A stretch of 64,000 bases of DNA from Stromatinia cepivora (taxonomy: Eukaryota; Ascomycota; Leotiomycetes; Helotiales; Sclerotiniaceae), in the NCBI GenBank assembly GCA_014898415.1, contig RCTD01000026.1, positions 186,001-250,000 of the forward strand, given 5' to 3'. Position numbers and translations under genes: made by a program. Under the pieces are notes generated by a model that searched no databases, was not told the origin of the DNA, and saw only the letters and a program-made list of their open reading frames with translations. The first letter of the stretch is position 1. Every line of letters begins with the position of its first letter. Positions 25,793-39,184 of this stretch are shown in pieces.

Positions 25793-26220
25793 GGGATGGA
25801 GGAATTGGGTATTTGGGTAATTGGGGAATTGGGGAATTGAGGAGTTAGTAAGAGAAAGTCGATGGATGGATGGGGTTTGATTTGTTGATTGATTAGTAAT
25901 GTGTGATTATATTGTTATGTTAGATATACGGGGTATTATGAAATGGAGAGGAAATTGGATAGAGGTTGGTGATATGGGTGAGAAATGTATGAGAAATGGG
26001 TGAAGAATTTGTACTCAGGTCTTTTTGGTATTACCATCGTGGGCGTGCTTGGCTTTTCAATTCGCTCGTAGACTTGTAAGCTCACATATTGTTGGGTTGA
26101 GTGGATGTGATGGGATGGACGATGGATCATTTGTTGATGCTGGCTGCAAATGAATCAATGAGTGCTTAACCCCTCATTCTTTTCTTCTTTCGGGATACTT
26201 AATACTTAATACTCATAACT

Positions 26221-26247
26221 CATACTCATACTCATACTCATACTCAT
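26221..26247 (+). repeat. Hexanucleotide microsatellite (catact), 4.5 copies
   Basis: Perfect catactcatactcatactc run in the pgi1 upstream region. Confidence 0.85.
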
Positions 26248-26850
26248 CAAAAGCTACAATTTCATACATAGGACGATTTTGGAGTTTTGATCTTCATCGG
26301 GATATTGTTGAGTGAGGTATGTTACTTTTTGTTAATTATATAAAAGATCTGGATTTGGTAAATAATGCATTTCTCAAGAATTCAAGGAATAGTTCTATAT
26401 TGATGGGAGGGACCTACCCCACCTATACACCGAAGTTTCCAGAGAGAGTTCCGATCTATATTTTGTTAACAAATAATTCCATTACTGCTTATTATTCTTG
26501 TCAACTGACAATATAGTTTATCCACAGAATCTTTCAAATTTTCCGAGATACTAGGAGTATTAAGGTTTTAACTTTTCCGAGAACTTACACTCAATCTTGT
26601 ACTTGTGGAGGAGGGATATAAAGGTATGTTTTCCCTTTTCTTGTGAGAGAGGAGATTTTGAGATATATCTACCCATCTGCACGGAAAATCTGCTGTTAAG
26701 AACTATTGAGAACGATTGTTGAAGGATCACTACTCACCTCACCATCATTCGTCGTCTAATCATTTGATATCTTGTCTTGCTTCTAACATTATCATCAAAT
26801 AGTTTCCTCTTAAATCTCATATTCAACAACTTCAACAAAACCCTACAAAA

Positions 26851-28598
<1,748 letters not shown>

Positions 28599-28700
28599 AT
28601 GAGGGATGTGGATGAGATGGAAAGGATGAGGAATGGAGATATGTGAAGTGGTAATTGAGTGATGGAGCAAGATGAAAAAGAAAAACCTAGGTTCTTTTTG

Positions 28701-28782
28701 GTATGGTGTGGTATGGTATGGTGTGGTATGGTATGGTGTGGTATGGTATGGTGTGGTATGGTATGGTGTGGTATGGTATGGT
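28701..28782 (+). repeat. 15-bp tandem repeat, about 5.4 copies
   Basis: The unit gtatggtgtggtatg repeats perfectly from 28701 in the 3' flank of pgi1. Confidence 0.9.
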
Positions 28783-28955
28783 TGATATGGGAAATGAAAG
28801 AGAGAAAAAAATGAATTGAGGAGATGAATTTGCATCTGGATAGTTGATAGTGTGAGTGGATGGTTGGCTGGCTATAAGTTGATGGATGGTTCAATAGTTG
28901 ATTAGTTAGGGATTTGATATGATATCATATGATGTGATGTGGTTATGAGTTGAAT

Positions 28956-29085
28956 GAATATGAATATGAATATGAATATGAATATGAATATGAATATGAA
29001 TATGAATATGAATATGAATATGAATATGAATATGAATATGAATATGAATATGAATATGAATATGAATATGAATATGAATATGAAT
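28956..29085 (+). repeat. Hexanucleotide microsatellite (gaatat), about 21.7 copies
   Basis: An uninterrupted gaatat run of 130 bp. Open frames through it on the minus strand are only repeats of two residues (HI or FI) and are not genes. Confidence 0.95.
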
Positions 29086-29903
29086 TGGGAATAACCTAAC
29101 TCTTGATATTGCTTCTTTAGGGTATGGAAAGTATCTACTTTCCTGAAGTGACTTCTCATCAATGTTGCTATTTTGTCTTTTGTCTTTGCTCATCTGAAAT
29201 CTGAAATCAAGGTGCATGGCATGTCAAATTTGATAGGGCGATCGAAGCGATCAAAGCGGCCGCTAGCGTGGAGTTTTATTTGCGTGCCGTGTGTGCAGGG
29301 TTCTTGCGGGCAGCGGTGCTATTTTGAGAGCTGGTGGGAGAAGGAGAATGGGATGGATAGCTGGCCCTGGATTTTAGATATAGATTTGGATTTTTTGAGA
29401 TTTCGACGATTAATTGTAGCGATTGAGGACGAGGATCGAGGACGAGGATTGATTGCGAGGATTGATTGCGAGGATTTGATTGATTGTTTGATTGATTGTT
29501 TGATTGTTTGATTTGCACTTATGGTGAGATGGTAAGGGGGGATTTATTTGATTTTGTGAGGATTTTGTGAGGATTTTGTGAGGGTTGGGAAGTGGAATTG
29601 GAATTGGGATTGGAATTGGAATTGAATTGAAGGGAAGGAAGGGAAAGGGAAAGGAAAGCGTAATTGAGGTGGAGGATTTGAGCTCAACCAATCGAGAACA
29701 ACGAGTTCGAAACGCAGAATAGGAACGAAACAAAACAGGAACGACAACGAGAACGAGCAAAGAACGAGTAAAAGGAAATACGCAATACACAATTCGCAAT
29801 CTTCCATCCCTGCGCGCGAAACATCCTACCTACCTACCTCCCTCCCTCCAAACTTAACACATAAACACAAGGCACAAGACCGAAAATCAAATATTGAAAC
29901 ATA
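29086..29903. other. Intergenic region with simple-sequence stretches
   Basis: Includes tgattgtttgattgtttg-type runs (about 29475-29512), gaattggaattgg-type runs (29595-29630) and a CCT/CCTA-rich stretch (29827-29848). Frames here translate into low-complexity peptides. The last 100 bp should be the promoter of the membrane-protein gene. Confidence 0.4.
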
Positions 29904-31733
29904 ATGCGCACACCTACTCTTCCCCTCCTTACCCTACGACTGGGATTAGGATTGGGATTGGGAATTTTGAGTTTGATACAACCTACATATGGGAGTGGAG
30001 AATTGGTGGGAAGTGGGATTGGAGAATTGGATGAGGAGAGGTTACCGCTGCCTAGTTATCATTTTGGGGCGGGGATCATGGTCGAGTGTATGGAGAGGGA
30101 TGTGTAAGTTTTTTTTTTTCTTTTTTTTGTAAGCGGGGGAGAAAAGGGGAGATGGGGGAAGTGGATTGGAAGGGGGAGGGGTGAAGGGAGAGGAATTGGG
30201 TAGAAAGAAAGGGAAGGGAAAGAAAGGATGGCAGTTGGAGAGTCTTCGGCACACACATACACACACGCGCGCACACACGCACACGCACATAACATCCGCG
30301 CGCGCGAATCGCAGAATACTATATATAATATTGGTTGAGCAGGAATAAAATGGGGATTCATAAGATAGGGAAAGGGATGCAGACATACTTGGGCGTAAGA
30401 AGAATGCTAGGCAGATGGAGAGGGGATAAGGAGAGATTACAGGAAACAAATTCGAGCGCAGCGAGCTTGGGGGTTTAGGGGCTTGCCCCCATGAAGAAGA
30501 TTAAAGGGATTGAGAATTTGAAAGAGGAGCTTTGAAGGTATTGAGGAAGATTGTGCTGGACGACGATTGCGAATACGAATTGTGTGTGCCGGAGACTATG
30601 GATGAGATTGAGAGCCATTTGCGAAAAGAGATTAATAGGGGGATCTTGAAGGTTTTGATAAGTGGACGAAATGGGATAGAGAGAGCTGGAAAAGAAATCA
30701 TGACTGAATTACGGAAAAGAGAGATACAATGTTGATGGATTGGATGAATAAAGCAAAAATGAAAGATCTATGAATAAAAGCTAACTTTTCTATCAGTAAT
30801 ACAGGAGAACATGTTCAATTAGAAGATAATTCTTTAAAATACATACCATTTCCGATATGTAATGAAACCGGAAAACCATTGGAATTGAAATATGGAGTTG
30901 AAGAAGGTTGGTTTTATTTTCCCCTTTCATTGAAATCGAGAAGTAAATAAAGTACTGACTTTTTCTCTCCAAACGCAGAACTGAATTGCACAATCCCATT
31001 AATAACAGATCCATTCTTTCACCTCCTAGAATTCTACATCCACTCTGACGCCCCTCTATCATGTCGTCTTCCATCCCGTCCGGCTCCAACAGTTCACCAC
31101 ATAAATAGCTACCCCAACTACAAACAAGAATACATCCCTCTAACCTTCGCCCTTTCGGGAACCCTCCAACTCTCTCACCTGCATATCTCTACCCATTTAA
31201 ACGTACTCCTTCACAGCGTCCCAAAACATCATCTCCAAAAACACGATTCAGGGGTGATTGATAGTGGAGTCGCTTATAGCACGAGTCCACTAAGTCATAT
31301 TACGGGACCAGCGGCCCTTACCAAAAAATTGATTATTGGTGATGAGTTACCATTAAGGTTGAGTGTGAGATGGTTTCCGACTCCGTTGTTGCCGAGGGAA
31401 AATGGGAAGGTGGAGTGGAATGGACTTGGGGGTCATGTTGGGTGGGTTACGGTCGGGTATATGGTTGTGGCTTTTGGGGCGGGGGCTACGGTTATGGGGG
31501 CTTGGATGGTAGGGTGGGAGGTTCCTAGGAGGATGAAAGGATGGAGTGGGAGGTTAGCGAGAGCGGGGGGATTGAGTGGTGGGATGGGGAAGAGTCTGGG
31601 TGGGGCTACGCCTTTAGGTTATGGGATTAAGGGGAATGGGAATGGGAATGCTTATGTGAATGGGGGGACCGTGGGGAATGGGTGGGGATTTGTGGGGGGT
31701 GGTGCGGCGGGGAGGGATGGGAAGAGGGATTAG
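29904..31733 (+). CDS. Fungal type I membrane protein of unknown function
   Basis: Three exons, 29904-30103, 30797-30906 and 30979-31733, give 354 aa. An N-terminal hydrophobic signal (LRLGLGLGLGILSLIQPTYG) is followed by LPLPSYHFGAGIMVECMERD. Joining exon 1 to exon 2 gives DVNTGEHVQLEDNSLKYIPF, and exon 3 continues GVEEELNCTIPLITDPFFHL, LEFYIHSDAP and EYIPLTFALSGTLQLSHLHI. One transmembrane segment lies at about 257-282 (WVTVGYMVVAFGAGATVMGA), then a Gly-rich basic cytosolic tail. From memory this resembles a conserved fungal family without assigned function, probably in the secretory pathway; that is inference. The first intron is 693 nt, very long for this genome; the second (72 nt) has a weak GTTGGT donor. 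Frame and protein continuity across both junctions are good. Confidence 0.75.
30104..30796 (+). other. 693-nt first intron with inserted sequence
   Basis: Starts GTAAGT and ends ATCAG. It contains a G/A-rich tract, a CA/CG dinucleotide stretch (30251-30290), a G-rich/C-rich hairpin-like motif at about 30453-30490 (gagcgcagcgagcttggggg then ggggcttgccccc), and a protein-like open frame without its own clear ATG at about 30511-30735 that ends in TELRKREIQC. Other introns in the window are mostly 47-93 nt, so an insertion inside an ordinary intron is the simplest reading. Confidence 0.6.
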
Positions 31734-32047
31734 ATGATTGGATGATTGGGTGGGTGGGATGTTTGAATGGTTGAATGGTTTTAATAGGAGAGTGGTGTTT
31801 ATGCTTATGATGTTTGGGAGGATGATTTGTTGAAGAGGAGTTGAAGGGGAGAGGTGAAATTGTGTTTGTTGTATTCTTTAGATGGATGGGATGGGATGGA
31901 ATATAGATGGATGGTTCTGTAGCTTTCTTTGTTTAGCGGGGGAAATTTGATCGTGCTTCTTGACTGACTGCATTGCGAAAACGCGGTGGGATAATTAGAT
32001 AATTGATTGATTAGGGGGTTTTTCTTTGATGTTCGTTGATGTTTGTT

Positions 32048-32094
32048 TTCTTCTTCTTCTTCTTCTTCTTCTTCTTCTTCTTCTTCTTCTTCTT
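32048..32094 (+). repeat. Trinucleotide microsatellite (ttc), about 15.7 copies
   Basis: Uninterrupted ttc run of 47 bp. Confidence 0.95.
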
Positions 32095-32182
32095 GTTTGT
32101 GTTTATATACCATCGTCTATGTAATGATACGTACTCGATTTAATCTCCTTCTCCACTCACTCCCCATAAATAAAGAAGGAAG

Positions 32183-32184
32183 GA

Positions 32185-32248
<64 letters not shown>

Positions 32249-32250
32249 AA
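32183..32250 (+). repeat. Tetranucleotide microsatellite (gaaa), 17 copies
   Basis: Uninterrupted gaaa run of 68 bp. Confidence 0.95.
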
Positions 32251-32379
32251 TGGAAAAATCATTCTAGGTGTATGGGCCGGGTGAGTGGGTATGTATATAT
32301 GTAAGTATATAACTACAATACCTAAATCAACAGAATAATTACGTGACGAGATGAGATAATGCGGAAATTCCGTATTATT

Positions 32380-32423
32380 CCCTATTCCCCTATTCCCCTA
32401 TTCCCCTATTCCCCTATTCCCCT
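32380..32423 (+). repeat. 9-bp tandem repeat (cctattccc), about five copies
   Basis: Perfect cctattcccctattcccc run. Confidence 0.9.
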
Positions 32424-34300
32424 TTTTCGAACTCTTTTCTTATTTCTTGCTTCCGGCCTGTCTTCCTGCCTGTTTTTCGCTTTCTTGTCTTCTTGTCTTT
32501 TTCCATCAGTGCATGCGGTGTATTGTTGTATGGTATCGCGTTTGCTTGGTGTTGGCTATTGTATTTTTCTTTTTCGTGGGTGAATCGTGGGTGAATCGTG
32601 GATAAATCTTCTCTCCTAGTTGATTTTTTTTGTTTTCTTGCCGTTTTTGGCGTTTTTGTGGGTGGAGGTGGAGGTGGAGGGAGAGGGAGAGGTAGAGGTA
32701 GAGATGATGTGTGATAGACGGATGGACATGTCGATGAACATTATTATTGCTGTAGGTAGAATTGAAAAGTTAGTTATTTAATTTGTTTTTGTTAGTTTTT
32801 TGTTGGGTGGGTGATTTTTTGGGTGGATGATTGATTTGTGTTTCTTTTGTTGGGGTTTGTTTTATTGGTCTTATACCCGAACAATTTTACAGCTTCACGG
32901 TCCCGTAATGTTGATGAAGGGATAGATCAGGAAGAAGGAAATAAGAGAGTTATTCTGCTTTCATTCATCTCGCTGCATACAAGACAAGAAAATGGTAATG
33001 CGAGGTAGGTTGCGCGGAGTGTGGAAGTAGAGTAGGGGTCATATGAATTGGTAAAATGACAAAAAAGAGAGGAAATACATACATAACAATATATACGGTC
33101 CGTAAAGAGTAGTTAAGTCGATTTTTTGGGAGAGAGGAATGGGCCAGTAAAGGTATTCGTGGATGCAGACTAGGGTGGAGAGAAAAACTTCGAGGGCGTA
33201 GGGGAGGAGGATTAGGGGGGTCTGGGGGGAATCTGGTGGTGGGTGTTAGTGGGGTTTGAGGCTTTTGAGGGTATGGTAAGGATGGTGGGAGAGAGAAGGG
33301 GGTGGAGGGAAAGGGAAGGATAGGAGTATGGGGGAGGGCAGAGGGAAAAGGAAGGATAGGAGTATGGGGGAGGAAATTGGGGTAAGGGCAAGGAAAGAAA
33401 ATGAGAGTAAGGAGCGGAAATGATGGGAAGAGTGAGGGAAAAATAGTGGAGAAATAATCGAGGATGTGTTTGGAAGGTAGAAGAGAGATGATTGATGATT
33501 GTGTGTTTTAGTGATGGAGATAGGGAATAGAAGAAGTCAGAGAGGAATATAGAGGATGGAAGAGGAGCGAATGATGGATAGAGGGATGAATGCTAAGACT
33601 ACCTATGAATCAATACTTAAGAGTGTGAGAGAAAGAGGAGGATATTGTTTTTGGATTGGTGAGATTCGAAGAATGCATAAAAGCGACATGAAACTCATCT
33701 AGAAATTGTGAGAGTGGTATCATGCGTCTCTTGTACGTTGATATATCAACATGAATCGGCATTCACTTAAATGCAGATGTGAGATTTCAATTGGGTGGAG
33801 ATTAAGTATTTTGACCCAACAGCACGCACATAGATATGACCATCGCAACACACTTGTGCAGACTTGCAGATAAATTTTATCACCAAGAGACCCTTAAGGA
33901 TAGGAACCCTAGTTCCCTCTCGCCCTTTAACTTTTAATCTCTTTTACAAGAAAATCCACCCCCATTCCTTCTCCCCAATCCCATCTTCAAACTCCCAGAC
34001 AAAAAAAAATAAAACGAACCACGTACCTCTCAACAATCCCCCCACAGCCCAAAAACTAACAGGTACATGAACCAAAAGTTCCAACCAAATAAAAAGTTTA
34101 AAATAGATAGGTGGCGAGATGAAAAATATATCGTGGTAGGTGGTTATGTAATAGGTTTTTATGGTGGTGAGGAAGGAGGGGGTGAGGTGGGGTGGGTAGA
34201 GGGCTTGGAGGTCCATTACTAGAGAAGGGAGGGTGTTAATGTGTGGTTGAGAAGGTGGAGGAGTTAGGGGGAGGGATGGAGGGGGAGTAGGGGGAGGGAT

Positions 34301-34427
34301 GGAGAAGGGGAGGGATGGAGAAGGGGAGGGATGGAGAAGGGGAGGGATGGAGAAGGGGAGGGATGGAGAAGGGGAGGGATGGAGAAGGGGAGGGATGGAG
34401 AAGGGGAGGGATGGAGAAGGGGAGGGG
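34301..34427 (+). repeat. 16-bp minisatellite, about eight copies
   Basis: The unit ggagaaggggagggat repeats without change from 34301, with degenerate related copies just upstream from about 34264. Confidence 0.93.
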
Positions 34428-35403
34428 ATGATAGGAGAGAGTGTAGAGGAATGAAGAGGGGAAGTAAATGGGCATGTGAAAAATAGAAGAAACTCTATAG
34501 AAAGTGTAAAGACATACAAAACATAATCGGAATATGAGTAAGAAAGTAGATGAGATATCCAAGGTCGAGTTTGCGAGTGAAGATTGAAGTTGCCATTGTG
34601 CTTAAATTTTGACAGAAAATGCTTCAAAAAAGGAATTTGACGCCCCTTTCTTTCAAATCTTAATATGTGAGCTTCTCAATTAATCACAGTTTGATATCTT
34701 GTGCCAAAATTGATGATGTTGGAAGGTTATCGTAAATTATCCAACGCGACGCGGAGGTGGAGGTTTGGTCATGTGATCCAACAGAAATGAGTCCCGCATC
34801 TCAAGAATGACATATCTCAAATCGTCTCTTTCTTCTATCTTCTCACGTACATCTTCATGCGCATTTGAACACGGATTGATCACACTCATCATTCCGCCGC
34901 CTTTGAATATCTGTCCTCCCACTTTAGTCTTCCACACATAAAATGAATGTGGGCATATTATATATCTCGGAGTCCGTAGAATTGCCATACTACCATGCCT
35001 CGTCATTCAGTCGTTCATTTCTCCAATTTAAGAAATATTTACTCAAGTTTGTTGATCAAGTTCCACATTATTATACGCATCCAGTGGTGTATTTTTGATT
35101 ACTATTCTTGACCACGCCGCGTCGGCATTGATGCACCATATTCTTTCTGTGTTCATACAATATCAATTGATGATTAGTGAACATATTCGAAATAAGTAAT
35201 CACGGTCGATTATATGTTTAGTGAACATTCTCTAGTTTCGTTATCATTTACTAGAATTAATAATTATTGTATTTCTTGGCTGTGGCATTGATTGATGTAT
35301 AAATTCATGGTTGTCCTTGAGATAAGTCAAAAACAATACTCAAATAAAAACCTGATTCTATCTTTCTCGTTCAAGCAAGCCTTTCAGCTCACCCAAAAAC
35401 ATA

Positions 35404-36492
35404 ATGTCATCTCATCAAACTTCCAAAATCTTCATCATTGGAGGCACAGGGGCTCAAGGAATACCTGTCATTAAGGCTCTTGTCGCTGACAAGAAATATC
35501 AAGTTCGGGTTTTAACCCGTGATACAACATCCACTCGAGCTCAACAACTTCTTGCACTAGGTAACGTTGAACTCTTCGAGGGAACCTTTGCAGATGAAGA
35601 TGTCCTCCGTGCCGGATACAAAGGTTGCGATGGAGCATTCGTCAATATTGATGGTTTCAATACTGGTGAAAAAACCGAAATGTTTTGGGCAATTCGTTCT
35701 TATGAAATTGCCATTCAAGAAGGAATTAAATTTTTCGTCTATGGAAACTTGGATTACGCGTTGAAGAAAAGTGGATGGCAAGAAAAATTTCATGCTGGTC
35801 ATTATGATGGAAAAGGAAGAATTGGTGAATGGATTTTATGGCAAAATCAAAGTAATCCTAATGGAATGGGAGCAGCATTATTTACCACAGGTCCATATAT
35901 CGAAATGTCAATCACGAATCGAACAGTTATGACACCTACTGTAGAGAATGGTGTTGTGACATGGAGAGTTCCATTAGGAGATGGTGCTGTTCCTCACGTT
36001 TCTTTGGAAGACTGTGGATTTTATGTTCGATGGTTATTTGATCATCCTGGACGTAGTAATGGGATGGATCTTGAAGTTAGTATTGGCGATATTACGTATT
36101 CCGAAATGGCAACAGCATTCGAAAAGGTTACAGGTCATCCTGCTCAATATATCAATACGGATGTCGATACATATTTCGAACGATTTGGACCAGTGGCTGA
36201 TTCACCGGCTGGATTTAATGCTGATCCGAATGATAAGGCAACAATGACGTTTAGAAGAAATTTTACGGGTTGGTGGACTCAATTTAGAGAGAGATTGTTG
36301 AAGAGGGATTATAAGTTGTTGGATGAGATTCATCCGGGAAGGATCAGAAGTGCGGAAGAATTCTTTACGAGAGAGAATAAGAGGTTGAAAGAGGAATCCG
36401 GTGGAGAGATTGGATTGTGGGAAAGTGTTCAACCGGAGAATTTGAGACATATTTTGAAGTTGACGGAGGATGGGAGGAAAGGGAAACTTTGA
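35404..36492 (+). CDS. NmrA-like NAD(P)-binding Rossmann protein
   Basis: Single exon, 362 aa. The N-terminus KIFIIGGTGAQGIPVIKAL carries the dinucleotide-binding GGTGAQG loop (residues 13-19), followed by VRVLTRDTTSTRAQQL and the NmrA-type segment LFEGTFADEDVLRAGYKGCD. A downstream block FFVYGNLDYALKKSGWQEKF and the YDGKGRIGEW motif match NmrA/HSCARG-type atypical SDRs. The classical SDR catalytic YxxxK is not evident, as expected for this group. Members sense NAD(P) redox state or regulate GATA factors such as AreA/NIT2; others are orphan oxidoreductases, and the sequence does not decide which. The gene stands alone, with long intergenic regions on both sides. Confidence 0.85.
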   Translation: MSSHQTSKIFIIGGTGAQGIPVIKALVADKKYQVRVLTRDTTSTRAQQLLALGNVELFEGTFADEDVLRAGYKGCDGAFVNIDGFNTGEKTEMFWAIRSYEIAIQEGIKFFVYGNLDYALKKSGWQEKFHAGHYDGKGRIGEWILWQNQSNPNGMGAALFTTGPYIEMSITNRTVMTPTVENGVVTWRVPLGDGAVPHVSLEDCGFYVRWLFDHPGRSNGMDLEVSIGDITYSEMATAFEKVTGHPAQYINTDVDTYFERFGPVADSPAGFNADPNDKATMTFRRNFTGWWTQFRERLLKRDYKLLDEIHPGRIRSAEEFFTRENKRLKEESGGEIGLWESVQPENLRHILKLTEDGRKGKL

Positions 36493-39184
36493 ATTGAAGT
36501 TATTGTTGGACAAGGAAGTTCTTGCGCTCGGATCTGAGGATGTTTTAGTGGAGGAATCACTCTCTATTTCTTCAATATCTGTCAGGCTCAAGATTGACAG
36601 CAGATTTTGAGGTTTTGACAACTTTTTTTTTCGAGGAAGGGGCAATTCTTGGGCAACGAACTATTCACTTCTTCCATTAACATCCGTCCCCGGAGTACTT
36701 AAACCTCAATCGTTTCATATTTCCATCCATATTTCTCTGCATCCACACTTCCAGGTTGCTCAGGTCTCCCGTGTCATGTGGTGAAGTACTCTCGTATCAA
36801 TCCGTCTTTTTTGTCTTTCTAGGACCTAATACTCTCTAGACTAGTTTCTTGCCAGGGAAATATTTGTCACTCAGTTTTCCGCTGCTGTTAATAGTATACA
36901 TATATTACCTTTTGGCATTACTATCTTTGCCGTCAATTTACTCACATCTCATATCTCCCATTTTCCAAGTTCTTGAAACAAAACTCAAACCCACGCAAAA
37001 AATTAAAGACTTACAATAGCATATAATCACTTCCGTCCTAGGTAGTATTCCCAATATTTCCAACGGTATTGAGTAGTCTAATAATCAACCCCTTTCAATT
37101 CATGAACTCGGATTGAAATACATAATTAGATGTTTTGCGCTGGGGATATTTGAAAATATCAATTGTTATATTTAAGATGTTGATTTGGATTAGGGTTCAA
37201 AAACTAGGGTTTTAGATATTAGGTACTAGATACTAGGTCTAGGAACTAGGTGAAGGTAGTAAGTGAAGGAGGATTGTGGGTTAGTCTTGGAGATGAAGTG
37301 AAAAGAATGGGATTTGGAAACTTTGCTACTTTGCTTAAAGAAAAAAGGAGATGGGATTTCTTCCATTTTTGATTTGGTTTAGATGATGACTGGTTTTAAA
37401 CATTGTTGAGTTTTATTACCCACATACAGTTAGTTATTTTCTTCAAGTTACAAGAACGACCTTATTAATAAGCGAAGTAAGATCTTACACATCCCTCGCT
37501 AAAAAAATTCCACAGAACCTTATAAATTCTGTTGGAACTTGGAGCTTCGATATATCCAATATATAAACGAAGCAAATCCGAGCTAAGTAGATTACAGGGT
37601 GATTTCATTGCATGTGGATAATCCGCGACTATTAATATGAATATTAACGTAGACTATTTCTCTGATACGTAGTAGTTTGAATGGGATGTGGGGATGTGAA
37701 TTTGGGATTAGGGTTGGATAGAGGAGTTTGTTTTTTGCTGTTGTTTTTTTGTGGATTAGAATGTTGTGTCGTGTTGTGTTATTATGTTAGTTGATAATTT
37801 TGTTGTCGTTTTTGTGAGCACTTAAACTTTCATCTCGGGGTTTTCGAAGAAAATCTTCCCATGTACAGGGACTTAGCATGAAACCATTACTATCACACTT
37901 TAAGAAACCATAATCAAGAAAGTTAAAACTTATCTTTTATCTAATTGCAATCCTAATAGTTTATAAGACTTATTATATGGTGTGATGTGTTTCTCGTTAC
38001 CCATTTAAATGATGAGAACCAGATGGCTTTTATATTAAGGTATAGATGGAACTGTTGATGTGAGAATACTAAAACTCGGATGAATATTTTATTACTCATT
38101 CGCTTAATTTACTCATTCGCTTAATTGAGAGTATTACTGAGTTATCCAACCCCAGCAACGTGGTATTTTCATTAAGATACCAGCAAGTGACCTTCCTGAT
38201 GTAATGATAATGCGATAAATTAGACTGGAAGTCAAGCAATCAGCGTATATAGAATAAAGTCCTCGTCTATTCAAAGTCTCCTATTCAGACAGCAAAGCAT
38301 TCTCAAATTCAAGATCTAGGCCGGTTTTTGTGAAAGGATCCTGATGCACGCGAGAAATCAAGGGGTTGGAAGGTTTTGTAGATACGATGCGAAGGTCAAC
38401 TAGCTCTTATTTTTTATTATCATCTAACATTTCATTGTTGCGCGTCACAATCACTAATCGTCATCATTTCTCGAAATTTCTGCTATCGACGTGATAAATT
38501 ATCGGCTACCAGTTCCCCGAAGCTACTGAGATCGACTTTTTTTTTGGAGATTTTCGTTTAACTATCTTTGGAAACTCCATCGCTCTCAACTTCCAGCTCG
38601 CCACCTTTATCCTTGACTTCTTCTAGAATAATCCTTTGATATAGAAAGCCGCTAGTACGTCAACCTGGCTCTTATCTGCGGAAGTTTGCGGTATATATAG
38701 TTTGATGATTTTAATCTAGTGCGCTCTAAGATGAGTTATGGAGGTCTTTCTGATTGCTGTTTTCAATTGCTATGTCAGGTGCTATGATGATATACTTGGA
38801 TACTTTACCCATGTTTTATGTTTGAATGCCGTAGATAAGTTTTCACGACAGAGCTTGAGTTTGATATAGCTACGAATGGAAAGTGCGTTGTCTGTTTGTC
38901 CAAAACCGCATAGTTAGAAGTACCTTGTCTCCTGTATATCATAGCAAAAATCAGATCATCAAATGAAGAGCCGTATCTCGTGTGTTCACTAACATTGCGA
39001 TAATTACCAATTTTATTGCCCGTAAAATACCGTACCTTAGCTCTTAGCTCATTACAACGAATTCTACTTATAAATTATTCTAAATAATTATTAGAATCAT
39101 TTTTAGATCAACAACATCGAAAAAGTTTCCAACCCTTCAATTCCAACCCTTCAACCTTTCAACTTTTTGTGTGCATAATTCGAC
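36493..39184. other. Long intergenic region, no gene seen
   Basis: No frame with protein-like composition in 2.7 kb. Small features are a 17-bp direct duplication (actcattcgcttaatt) at 38094-38127 and an imperfect inverted repeat around 37512-37530 (acagaa...ttctgt). The end near 39180 is the leader of the phosphotransferase-like gene. Confidence 0.4.

Larger units (their letters stand above)
25117..26850. other. Intergenic region between ypk1 and pgi1
   Basis: Contains the ypk1 3' UTR, several short simple repeats (ggtaggtaggtagg near 25450; ttggtaa x5 at 25756-25792; catact x4.5 at 26221-26247) and the pgi1 promoter and leader. The leader just before the ATG is CAA-rich (caacttcaacaaaaccctac), as in highly expressed fungal genes. 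No gene seen. Confidence 0.45.
31734..35403. other. Intergenic region rich in simple repeats
   Basis: A 3.7-kb gap with several micro- and minisatellites (listed separately), a purine-rich strand at about 33180-33560, and the promoter of the NmrA-like gene at its right end. Minus-strand frames at 33944-34627 are Pro/Ser-Leu repeats made by the 16-bp minisatellite. An 89-codon minus frame at 34737-35006 starts with ATG but shows no domain. Confidence 0.4.

Noticed and set aside
28902..29217. Minus-strand open frames of 86 and 103 codons
   Set aside because: Produced entirely by the gaatat microsatellite; translations are runs of two residues.
33944..34627. Minus-strand 227-codon frame, Pro/Ser/Leu-rich
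   Set aside because: Most of it is the 16-bp minisatellite read as a repeat; the rest has no signal, domain or conserved look.
34737..35006. 89-codon minus-strand frame starting with ATG
   Set aside because: No domain, no signal peptide, and it lies in the promoter region of the NmrA-like gene; kept only as a note.
37512..37530. Imperfect inverted repeat as a transposon end
   Set aside because: Only six matching bases per arm and no target-site duplication or coding remnant nearby.
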